Positions 1 to 12,400 of a stretch of 64,000 nt of DNA are shown here, one piece after another. This stretch comes from Chrysaora quinquecirrha (Eukaryota; Cnidaria; Scyphozoa; Semaeostomeae; Pelagiidae): assembly GCA_014526335.1 (NCBI GenBank), contig JACTAT010000022.1, positions 1,494,604 to 1,558,603 of the forward strand, read 5' to 3'. How positions within the stretch are numbered: position 1 is the first letter of the stretch; each line of letters starts with the position of its first letter. The notes beneath the pieces were generated by a model. It did no database searches. It was not told where the DNA came from and worked only from the letters and a program-made list of their open reading frames with translations. The translations under genes and the position numbers were made by a program.

Positions 1-291
1 GAGGAACTTTTCAATGTTGAATGTTTTTACCACTGCAAACAATGATGAATTAGAAAACCGGTTCCATTCACATGCAGTCAAAAACCATATAAATTGAATG
101 TTACAAATGTATCAAATGTTTCTGTGAGAAGTCTTGAGCTTTGCTTACATGTAAGTGTCTCTGTACGCTGAATGTGCAGTAAATATTAAAGAACTATTAA
201 GGAATTTTTGGAACTACAATTGACTCAAAAGTGGTCAAAAGTAAGGAACTTTTAGGCCTTGAGCTTGGTTCTTTATTAAAAAAAGGGTGTA
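1..291. mobile_element. TA-flanked non-autonomous DNA element, cut by the window edge
   Basis: Third copy of the roughly 405-bp element seen whole at 59117-59522 and 62076-62482. It shares the internal stretch beginning AAGGAACTTTTCAATG, a core around GCCGGTTCCATTCA and a terminal A-run ending GGGTGTA, a variant of the GCGTGTA terminus. Only about 290 bp lie in the window. It sits in an intron or 3' region of the ZC3H13-like gene, just downstream of its last visible exon. Confidence 0.75.
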
Positions 292-307
292 GAACCAAAT
301 CACTCAC

Positions 308-489
308 CTCTTTTGTAATGAGCTTCCCTGTGTCCTTTACTCCTTTTGTCTCTATCAGGATGCTTCCTGTTTTCTGCTTTCATCTCATCATCTGAACCAG
401 ACTGGACATCACTGTCAGTTTTTAATTTCTTTCCTTTTCTCTCCAGCGATTGATCTTTCTCTACTGACTGGTGATCCCGCTTTCGTTTT
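308..489 (-). CDS. ZC3H13: ZC3H13-like exon 10 (last visible)
   Basis: Reads KKRKRDHQSVEKDQ through KTDSDVQSGSDDEMKAENR to GHREAHYKR. The acceptor is TTTTTTGAAAG and the donor is GGTGAGTG. It starts in the phase left by exon 9 and ends one base into a codon, so the gene continues to the left of base 308. The lysine/arginine-rich stretches could be nuclear localisation signals. Confidence 0.75.
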
Positions 490-3400
490 CTTTCAAAAAA
501 TGAGACGAGACTTAGAAACCCCACAGTCAGGTGTATGTTAGCATTGCACACAGTCAGAGCTAGTTGCCGATTATTAATCAGCGATTTTTGGAACTAACTT
601 ATTGCAACTGACCTGTCATTGTCAACATGAGCTTTCTGAAGCAGTTGGCATCTATAATCATGGCCAAAATTATTGAGATAACAAACATGGAGGTATGCTA
701 GCCGGTTGCTCACTTCCCCCATCCAACAATGATATGGGGAGGGGCGCCACAAACAAGTTGTCTCACACGATTTTGACCAGGATTGCAGTTCCTTTTTGAC
801 GGCAACTAGTGGGCGCAGAGTGCCAGAAAGTTGGGCATGTTGTTTACTTCTGCAATCATTTGACGAATGATTCCCAACAGTCGCTGTCGACCTGAGCACT
901 TCTGCGACTGCAATCAACTGTATCCTATAAGTTTGACTAGTTGTTGTCATGTCGACATAAGTCAACTAGTTGGCGCTAGTTCTGTCGTATCCTAGGTCGG
1001 CATAAGCCCGGCTTGGGCTGAAATGTATTGATTTCTATATGATGAAATAAATAAATCATACTTAGTCCTTCCTCTGTTTACATCCCCTTCTTCTTCGCCT
1101 TCAAATGGACTACGAGTTCTTCTTCTTGCATTAGGACTTCTTGAGGAGTGATCTAAGTCAACATAAACATCATAAGTTCTCACTCGAGTGGAGAAAATCC
1201 GAAGTAGGGGGGAATAAAACTTAATTAGACTGTTTAAGTTCTTCTTGGGTCGCTTTGTTGCGTTGTCCTGTGATATGATAATATAAGGAGAACTTTGAAT
1301 AATCTGTAACTAAAGCCATCTTCAAACGTTGAAATATTTTAATCGAACATTTGCAGAAAGTTGCTGTCCAAGCAATGTTTCATGGTTGAGCAAACAAATG
1401 ATTATTGCTTCAGAAGCAAAAATTGACTAATTTGTTTGCGCTATGTTGTTATCTGCCGGCCAAAAACAAAGCTTTTGAGAGCATTATTTTCAACATGTTT
1501 TCTAACAGTCAAACATATTTGATATGCGAATTTCAGATGACAACTGTTTGTTTGGCCAGGGGTTATAAAAGAAGTTGACAAAAATTTCGATTACACACCT
1601 TTACGTTCTTTCTTTCTGTCCATTTGACTCGAGCCTTCCAATTCTTTACCGGAAGGGTAATCTCCACGATACCTATGTCTATCATCAGACTGGCTTCCTT
1701 GCGAATACCCTTGATAAAAGTCCCTTGATCTGCCCCCTTGGTACCCCTCTTCATCATCTTGATATCCTCTGCGGTAGCTATGGTGCCCATAGTCATCACG
1801 ACCGCCTACAAGAAGATATAAGGTCAGTAGAAGCGCTATAAAGTCCCACTTATACAGTTAAAACCCGCACATAAGAACCTTCATTTATTAAGAACCTACA
1901 GCCTGGAATAATATATTTTCTACTCAATAAATAAGATACACTTTAGACTGATATCCAAAGAGGTCCTTACTAAAGGGTCGATCCACTCACGGGTTCAAAG
2001 AGCAACTTGTGTGCAAGGTAACCCATCTTCCAAAACATTGCACTCAAGAAAATAAACTTAATGAAATTCCTAAATTTCATAAACCATATCTTGTTACCCA
2101 AGATAACATATTTTCAGTTTCAAAACATCATAGTTGACAGAGGCCTAAGCAAAAACGCGATTAAAAAACTTGAAGTACAAGATTTCTACACGCTGAATGT
2201 GAAGGTGAAATGATGTGTTTAGCGCCAGTAGCTAGCATATCAGTAAGGTTAACTAACCCAGACCACAACCCTGGCTGTGGCGCTACCGCAAGCCAGCTGG
2301 GATAAGAACAGGACTCCACAGCACCTTCTAAAGGGACGAGGATTTGAAAAACGGTCGAAAAGGAAAAGAATAAATGTTAAAGGGAGCCTAATGTAAATGC
2401 AGGTCTTAATTTTCTCATGTGAAGTAAACGTGTTTCGATATTAAGACACTTTCATTTATCCGGACACATTCGCATGTTCCTGTAAAATTGGATCGCCTCT
2501 CAGTGCATTATCTTGTTTGTAGTGCAATAAATATGCAGAATTTCTTACCTCTACTGCGGTATCTGGCATCATCAGCTGGGTATTGTTGCTCCGAATATTG
2601 CCTATACTGCTGCCTATCTTCACTGTCTTTCGAATGAGCATCATATCGTGATCTGTAGCTGCTTTGCCCCCTGCCACGCCCATACGTCACGGGGGTACCA
2701 CGATGTCCACGATCATCATAACTAGATCTATCACGATCCCATGATTCATAGCTGCCTTCTTGATTGGTTGATGAATGATGTTGTTGTTGTTGCTGGGGAT
2801 AATGATCTCTTCCGTGTGTATCGGATTTGTAATCTCGTTTTCGTTCATCGTGACTGAAAAAAATAAGAAATCGATATATTTTGCAATAGAACATCTCCAG
2901 TGGACATAGACGCAAGATAACTATTACTTTTACATCGTTAGTCTTAATGATACGCACACAATAGCTGCACGATCGTTAGTCTTAATAACATGCACACAAT
3001 GGCTGCAACCGTTACTACAAAATAAGGCTTTAGGGGTAAATTAATAAGATATTATGGGCTATATATTTCTAAAATATATCTATTTAGCTGTGAAAAAGTC
3101 CTGAATGCCAGGGGGAAATATTAGCACTTGCATTAATATTTTCTAACATCAGATAATTAACTCAACTCCCTAACTTCATTAGCTTGGATATAAGGTTGAC
3201 GACAGCCAGTAAATCTCTAATTAATTGAAATAGCAGAAAACATTAAACGTCAGAGCTAGACCATCAAAACATGGATTCGAAAAGCCTTTTAGGTGCAAAA
3301 TAGTTTGGAAAACATGTTTGAAAATGCACTGAAGGATCTATTTAAGTCAAGGTTTTTCGATTGACACTCTAAAGCGAGGGTCGATTCACTCGTTGAAATC

Positions 3401-6400
3401 TCGTACACCTTGGCTAGAAAATCTATTATTTTCACAGAAATCCCTTCGAAATCCTTTTGTTTTCACAAAAATCTCGTACACCCTTTTGAGGAGTGAATTG
3501 TCCCTCGCTCTAAAGAGTACAAAAATACTGAAATAAGTCAAAATGACTGGTTACAGGAGATATAAACGAAGATAGGGACCGAAATTAGAGAGAAGTGTAA
3601 GAGAAGAACTCTTTCTGCCTGCCCTAAACTTCTGAAAAATACAGTTGAAGCTCCAAGATTAATTTGTGCTAAAACAACCCTCCATACAGTGGATCCCCCT
3701 CCCTACTATTGTTCCGAAAGGTATACGTTATAGGGAAGTTGAATTGTGCGAATGAAAATATTGAAAATGACTTACACATTAGATTCTTTACTATCTTCAT
3801 AACTCCTTCTATGCCAGACTCTTGAATCATCATATTTATCAATTTTTTTGTCCTTTTCTTTCTTCTTTTCTTCTTTATATCCTTTCTCTTGATTTTTTGA
3901 CTTTTTACTTGATTTTTTATCAATGACGTCATCATCAAATTCATTTCCTGACTCAGATTCACCTGACCAGCTGTCAGATCTTCTCGAATGTTCTTTGGAT
4001 TTTTCAATCTTTGGACTTGCACTGTGTGTTGATTTAGACTTAGATTTCTTCTTCCCGTGTTCATGTTGTGAAGCCTTCCCTGCATATTCATCCTCCTCTA
4101 TGTGCCTCCCACTTTTCTTTGATCTATCTTCCTCATGAGCCTTTTCTGATTTTGAATAAACATTCTCATCTGATTCTTCATCATTTTCTGATTCATACCT
4201 TTAAGGAAAGAAAACAAAATTCAAAGGAAAGTTTGAACGAAGCTAAGGAACAGGAAAAACATTTGTAAAACATACGGGCTTCATTTAATTTATCAAGCAA
4301 CTTTATCGTTTCTCTTATGCTATAGTTAGGTGAAGGTGAAATGGTGTATTTAGTACCAGTCACTAAGATCTCAGTAGTAGGTTAACTAATCGAGACCTTA
4401 ACCTTGGCTGTGACGATACCGTGGCTGGGACTGGAACCCCGACCTCGCCGAGTTTTTGACACCGGGAGCCAACTCCATTGGACTACGACGCCATAGCACC
4501 TTCATTTTCATACCTTTTATCGTAAAAGGATTTTTCCACAAGATGCATACCACAAGAGCTGGGATTCGAACCTGCATGATCAGAAAGCAAACGACGTTAT
4601 CAACGACGTTTTCACTGATCGAAATAACCGTTTAAGGTGGAATGATACCCAATTGCCGATCAAAATGCACCAATCAAGTGTAACACTCAATAGGTAATGT
4701 GAAAAAGAAGAAGAAGAAGAAGAAGAAGAAGAAGAAGGAGGAGACGAAGAAAAAAGAAAGAAAAACAAAAAAAGAGGACGCAGTAGAAGAAGGCAAATAG
4801 GTAAAACGGAACATTATGCTGATAGAAATTAGGAAGTGAAAAAGAAGAAGATAAAGAATAGAATGAGAAAGAATAGGAAAAGAAGATTATGAAGATTATG
4901 AAAAAGAATACAAAATAAACTAGAGGGAGAAACAGGAGAAAAATAAAAATATATATCGTACTTCTCCTTCTTCTTCTTTTTCTTCTTCTTTAGTTCCATT
5001 CCTGATTGCATCTCCATTTGTTTTTCATAAATTTGTTTTCATTATCAACATTCTTCTTTTTCTTTTTGCTTGATGACGACTCATCACTTTCATATGATTT
5101 ATATTTATCTTTCTTACTTTTCTTCTTTTTCATCTTATCATCTTCACTTTCACTTTCTGAACTGCTATACTTCGCCTTGTCCTTTTCTTTTCTTCTTCTT
5201 CAAAGAACTTGTTTCCACTTTTTCTTTATACTTCGATTCTTCCTCACTCTCATCCTGATATTTCTTCTTTTTTGCTTTCTTTGACTGGCTAACAAATTCA
5301 TCGTCTTTAACAGTTTCTGAAGATCTTCCACTTTTCTTCTCTTTCTTTTCTTCTCCTGTAAATATAAGTAGTTTGTTGCTTATTTAGCTTGTAACTCAGT
5401 AAGTTATTTAGTGATTTGGTTAGGTCTTCAGTTACATAGTTATTTTTAGTCAGTTAGTTATTAGCGGATATAATAGTTAGTTTGTTAGTTAGCTTATTAG
5501 TTAGTTAATTAACTAGATAGGTAGATGATTGGCTAGCTCATTAGTCCAGTTAGTTTGTTAGTTAGTTAGTTAGTTACTGGGTTTGTTAGTAAGCATGACA
5601 GAGAGATAGTTAGCTAGTTTGTTGTTCAGTTAGTTAGTTAATAAATTAGACATCTAGCAAAGTTGTTTTGTTACTGGGGTAGATAGTTAGTTAGCAAATT
5701 AGTCAGTTAGGTAGCTAGTTAGTCAGCTAGTTTGTTGTTTAGTTAGTTTGTTAGTGAGATAATTAGTCAATTAGTTGGCAAGTTAATTATTTTTTGTTTA
5801 TTACGTTAAATAGTTTGTTAGTTAGTTACTTATGCTGTAAGTTGTTTAGCTAGTTAGCCAGTTTGACGATATAAATTTGCTTATCATAAAATTTCCCAGT
5901 TACGGTACCTTTTAATTGGACATTTCTAACATGATCTTTTTTCTCTACCATGACATCTTCATCATAACCTTTTTTTACTTTTGAATGCAAAGAAGATGAT
6001 TCTCCTTTATCTTTCTTGTCTTTCTTACTCTTCTTTGGTGGAATTTCATCTTCATACACATCTTCAAAGTTCTGCTTATTTTTGATGAACTATCTTTCTT
6101 GAACTCTATTTTCAATTTATCAGCATCCAAGAATTTTCTCTTATCTACATAAAGTAGAAAACACCCAATCATACTTGATTAGCAATAGATCATCTTAACA
6201 ATTAATTCCCTACAACTACCAATCATTTTGTCCAGGCTTTAAAGTTCAAAAAAAGGGTATTGATGAAATGAAACTGGTCAAGAAAAGGGGTTCTTTCCAT
6301 TGAAATGTAGAAGAATGGGGGGATGCCCTCTTTGATCCCTTTTTCTCAGTAATACAAATACTATACTGCAGCAGAAAGTTGAAATGCTGATAGTTTTCAG

Positions 6401-9400
6401 AGTATGAACATCATGAAAAGTGAGGAACAACTTTCTTTGACTTATTATCTTATGTTTGAGGTTCTATTCTCAAAAAGTGCCAGGAAAAAGTTCATGGTTT
6501 GCAATTTCAAATTTCTGTAAAATTGAAAGACTATGATTATGTGATACGCATTTTATGAGATGTTATAGATAACTGCCTACCTTTCTTTTTCTCTGGACTT
6601 TTACGGACATTTTCATAATGATCATAGTCTGCTTCCCTGTTTTAAGATAACAATAAAGTAACCAATTAATCCAAAAGGAATGATCCAAACAATCAATGAA
6701 TCAAAAATATGATCAAGCAGTTAATTGTTCAATCACTAAGTGAAGCAATAAGCTGATCAATAGGACAATCCATTTGTTAATGAATTGTGAAACTAATCAA
6801 GCAATCAATTAATCAAGAGAGCAATCAAGTGATCAATCATTCAATCACTCAGTGAAGCAATCAGCCAATCAATTAGATAATCAAGCAGTCAATGAATTGT
6901 GAAACTAATCAAGCAATCAATTAATCAAGAGAGCAATCAAGCAATCGATCATTCAATCAATCAGTAAAGCAATCAGCCAATCAATAAGAAAGTCAAGCAG
7001 TAAATGAATTGTGGAACTACTCAAGCAATCAATTAATCAAGAGAGCAATCAAGCAATCGATCACTCAATTACTCAGTAAAGCAATCAGCCAATCAAAAAG
7101 ACAGTCAAGCAGTCAATGAATTGTGGAACTACTCAAGCAATCAATTAATCAAGAGAGCAATCAAGCAATCAATCATTCAATCACTCAGTAAAGCAATCAG
7201 CCAATCAATAAGACAATCAAGCAATCAATTAATCAAGAGAGCAATCAATTAATCAAGAGAGCAATCAATAAATCAAGAGAGCAATCAAGCAATCATTCAT
7301 TCAATCACTCAGTGAAACAATCAGCCAATCAATAAGACAATCAAGCAATCAATTAATCAAGAGAGCAATCAATTAATCAAGAGAGCAATCAATAAATCAA
7401 GAGAGCAATCAAGCAATCATTCATTCAATCACTCAGTGAAACAATCAGCCAATCAATAAGACAATCAAGCAATCAATTAATCAAGAGAGCAATCAATTAA
7501 TCAAAAGAGCAATCAAGCAATCAATAAATCAAGAGAGCGGTCAAGCAATCAATCATTCAATAACTCAGTGAAACAATCAACCAATCAATAAGACAGTTAA
7601 GCAATCAATTAATCAAGAGAGCAATCAATTAATCAAAAGAGCAATCAAGCAATCAATAAATCAAGACAGCGATCAAGCAATCAATCATTCAATAACTCAG
7701 TGAAGCAATCAACCAATCAATAAGACAGTTAAGCAATTAATTAATCAAGAGAGCAATCAATTAATCAAAAGAGCAATCAAGCAATCAATAAATCAAGAGA
7801 GCGATCAAGCAATCAATCATTCAATAACTCAGTGAAGCAATCAACCAATCAATAAGACAGTCAAGCAGTCAATTAATCAAGAGAGCAATCAATTAATCAA
7901 GAGAGCAATCAATAAATCAAGAGAGCAATCAAGCAATCATTCATTCAATCACTCAGTGAAACAATCAGCCAATCAAAAAGACAATCAAGCAATCAATTAA
8001 TCAAGAGAGCAATCAATTAATCAAAAGAGCAATCAAGCAATCAATAAATCAAGAGAGCGATCAAGCAATCAATCATTCAATAACTCAGTGAAGCAATCAG
8101 CCAATCAATAAGACAGTCAAGCAGTCAATTAATCAAGAGAGCAATCAATTAATCAAGAGAGCAATCAATAAATCAAGAGAGCAATCAATAAATCAAGAGA
8201 GCAATCAAGCAATCATTCATTCAATCACTCAGTGAAACAATCAGCCAATCAATAAGACAATCAAGCAATCAATTAATCAAGAGAGCAATCAATTAATCAA
8301 AAGAGCAATCAAGCAATCAATAAATCAAGAGAGCGATCAAGCAATCAATCATTCAATAACTCAGTGAAACAATCAACCAATCAATAAGACAGTTAAGCAA
8401 TCAATTAATCAAGAGAGCAATCAATTAATAAAAGAGCAATCAAGCAATCAATAAATCAAGACAGCGATCAAGCAATCAATCATTCAATAATATATATATA
8501 ATAAGACGAATATTTATACAGGATAGACACGTCAACGAGTTAAATACTGTTGTTATCAATGTGTGTCCTGTGTCCTATGCCTTAGTGTTGCTACCCTAAA
8601 TATTTACAGATTAAAATGAGTCTCATGTAAGAATACAAATAAACAAAAAGGAAATTTTTCCATTTACATTCTAAGTTTCTGATATAATTTTTATAATAAA
8701 TGTCATGTAAAATGTTCTATAAGTTTTTTCTCAAATTCTTTATAGCTCTCAATTTTACGAAGATCCAGCGGTAGTTCATTGTACACATTCGCGCCCATAA
8801 ACATAAATGATTTTCTTGCGTACTCTGTTTTGATCCTTGGTAGTTTTAATGTGTACTTGTTGTTTCGTGTGTGCTTTTCATGCTCTTGCAACTTGAAATG
8901 ATTCTGCAACTGTTCACATGTTTCCTTGTCTAGACATTTTCGCACCAGCTTGCAAGCCCTGATCTTATTTGCATTGACGACTGACGTAAGCTTCTTGTTT
9001 GGTTTTATATCTCCATAGACAACTTTGAGCGAACGTGAGTGAAGTGAGGAGAGCCTGCCCAACTGGGTATTTGTGTATTTCAGTTGTAGTATGCCACAGT
9101 ATGTGAATGTTGGCAATATCATTGAATTATAGATGGTAGCAGCTGTGGCGTGATCAATATACGATCTTATTTTTGCTAGAAGTCGAAGCCTTCCAGACGC
9201 TTTTTTATAACAAGTATTGAAATTGGAATTCAGGTTTAGCGAGCTATCCACGTGAACACCAAGATACTTGTATTCCGTTGTGTTGTGGATGACAGTTTGA
9301 TGCGACAGTTCAATTTCGAGCGGCTCAGTTTGCTTCGCAATCCTTTGAGAGGTGCCGAAGAGAAGGGATTCAGTTTTGCCTTTCTTTAGATTTAGAACCA

Positions 9401-12400
9401 GTTCATTTCTCTTTAGCCAGTCTGCTAAACAATCCATATCCTTTGACAATTTGGCTTTTATGGACTGGATATCCTTGTCCGCAACATACAAGACTGTGTC
9501 ATCAGCATATTTCAAGATGGTCGAATGCTTAATTACATTTACAACGTCATTAAACAATATTAGGAATAATAAGGGACCCAATATTGATCCCTGTGGTACT
9601 CCTGTCAGCAATACATGTTCCTTAGAGAAACAGCTGTTGCAGGATACTTTTGCTTTCCGGTAGAAAAGATAATCCTTGAACCACTCTAGCTCCTTGCCTT
9701 GAACTCCATAAAGAGGGAGTTTATCTAGCAGCATTGCGTGACTTACGGTGTCAAAAGCTTTACTTAGGTCCACAAATATTGCTCCAACCAATTTGCCTTT
9801 GTCGACGTTATTCCTGATGCTATCCAGTAGGATAGTTGCTGCATATTCTGTGGATAGTTTTGGCCTGAAGCCAAACTGGAACTTTGTTAGCAAATGGTTC
9901 TTGTCGAGAAAAATTATGAGTTGGCGATGAAACAATCAGTGAAACAATCAGCCAATCAATAAGACAATCAAGCAATCAATTAATCAAGAGAGCAATCAAT
10001 TAATCAAAAGAGCAATCAAGCAATCAATAAATCAAGAGAGCAATCAAGCAATCAATCATTCAATAACTCAGTGAAGCAATCAACCAATCAATAAGACAGT
10101 CAAGCAGTCAATTAATCAAGAGAGCAATCAATTAATCAAGAGAGCAATCAATAAATCAAGAGAGCAATCAAGCAATGATTCATTCAATCACTCAGTGAAA
10201 CAATCAGCCAATCAATAAGACAATCAAGCAATCAATTAATCAAGAGAGCAATCAATTAATCAAGAGAGCAATCAATAAATCAAGAGAGCAATCAAGCAAT
10301 CATTCATTCAATCACTCAGTGAAACAATCAGCCAATCAATAAGACAATCAAGCAATCAATTAATCAAGAGAGCAATCAATTAATCAAAAGAGCAATCAAG
10401 CAATCAATAAATCAAGAGAGCGATCAAGCAATCAATCATTCAATAACTCAGTGAAACAATCAACCAATCAATAAGACAGTTAAGCAATCAATTAATCAAG
10501 AGAGCAATCAATTAATCAAAAGAGCAATCAAGCAATCAATAAATCAAGACAGCGATCAAGCAATCAATCATTCAATAACTCAGTGAAACAATCAGCCAAT
10601 CAATAAGACAATCAAGCAATCAATTAATCAAGAGAGCAATCAATTAATCAAGAGAGCAATCAATAAATCAAGAGAGCAATCAAGCAATCATTCATTCAAT
10701 CACTCAGTGAAACAATCAGCCAATCAATAAGACAATCAAGCAATCAATTAATCAAGAGAGCAATCAATTAATCAAGAGAGCAATCAATAAATCAAGAGAG
10801 CAATCAAGCAATCATTCATTCAATCACTCAGTGAAACAATCAGCTAATCAATAAGACAATCAAGCAATCAATTAATCAAGAGAGCAATCAATTAATCAAA
10901 AGAGCAATCAAGCAATCAATAAATCAAGAGAGCGATCAAGCAATCAATCATTCAATAACTCAGTGAAGCAATCAGCCAATCAATAAGACAGTCAAGCAGT
11001 CAATTAATCAAGAGAGCAATCAATTAATCAAGAGAGCAATCAATAAATCAAGAGAGCAATCAAGCAATCATTCATTCAATCACTCAGTGAAACAATCAGC
11101 CAATCAATAAGACAATCAAGCAATCAATTAATCAAGAGAGCAATCAATTAATCAAGAGAGCAATCAATAAATCAAGAGAGCAATCAAGCAATCATTCATT
11201 CAATCACTCAGTGAAACAATCAGCCAATCAATAAGACAATCAAGCAATCAATTAATCAAGAGAGCAATCAATTAATCAAAAGAGCAATCAAGCAATCAAT
11301 AAATCAAGAGAGCAATCAAGCAATCAATCATTCAATAACTCAGTGAAGCAATCAACCAATCAATAAGACAGTTAAGCAATTAATTAATCAACAGAGCAAT
11401 CAATTAATCAAAAGAGCAATCAAGCAATCAATAAATCAAGACAGCGATCAAGCAATCAATCATTCAATAACTCAGTGAAGCAATCAACCAATCAATAAGA
11501 CAGTTAAGCAATTAATTAATCAACAGAGCAATCAATTAATCAAAAGAGCAATCAAGCAATCAATAAATCAAGAGAGTGATCAAGCAATCAATCATTCAAT
11601 AACTCAGTGAAGCAATCAACCAATCAATAAGACAGTTAAGCAATCAATTAATCAAGAGAGCAATCAATTAATCAAAAGAGCAATCAAGCAATCAATAAAT
11701 CAAGACAGCGATCAAGCAATCAATCATTCAATAACTCAGTGAAGCAATCAACCAATCAATAAGACAGTTAAGCAATTAATTAATCAACAGAGCAATCAAT
11801 TAATCAAAAGAGCAATCAAGCAATCAATAAATCAAGAGAGTGATCAAGCAATCAATCATTCAATAACTCAGTGAAGCAATCAACCAATCAATAAGACAGT
11901 TAAGCAATTAATTAATCAACAGAGCAATCAATTAATCAAAAGAGCAATCAAGCAATCAATAAATCAAGAGAGTGATCAAGCAATCAATCATTCAATAACT
12001 CAGTGAAGCAATCAACCAATCAATAAGACAGTTAAGCAATCAATTAATCAAGAGAGCAATCAATTAATCAAAAGAGCAATCAAGCAATCAATAAATCAAG
12101 ACAGCGATCAAGCAATCAATCATTCAATAACTCAGTGAAGCAATCAACCAATCAATAAGACAGTTAAGCAATTAATTAATCAACAGTGCAATCAATTAAT
12201 CAAAAGAGCAATCAAGCAATCAATAAATCAAGAGAGTGATCAAGCAATCAATCATTCAATAACTCAGTGAAGCAATCAACCAATCAATAAGACAGTTAAG
12301 CAATCAATTAATCAAGAGAGCAATCAATTAATCAAAAGAGCAATCAAGCAATCAATAAATCAAGACAGCGATCAAGCAATCAATCATTCAATAACTCAGT

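Noticed and set aside
5006..5284. Plus-strand Phe/Leu/Ser-rich frames of 60-90 codons
   Set aside because: They are the antisense of the Lys/Glu-rich exon 5 of the ZC3H13-like gene, where AAG and GAA read backwards give Phe, Leu and Ser.
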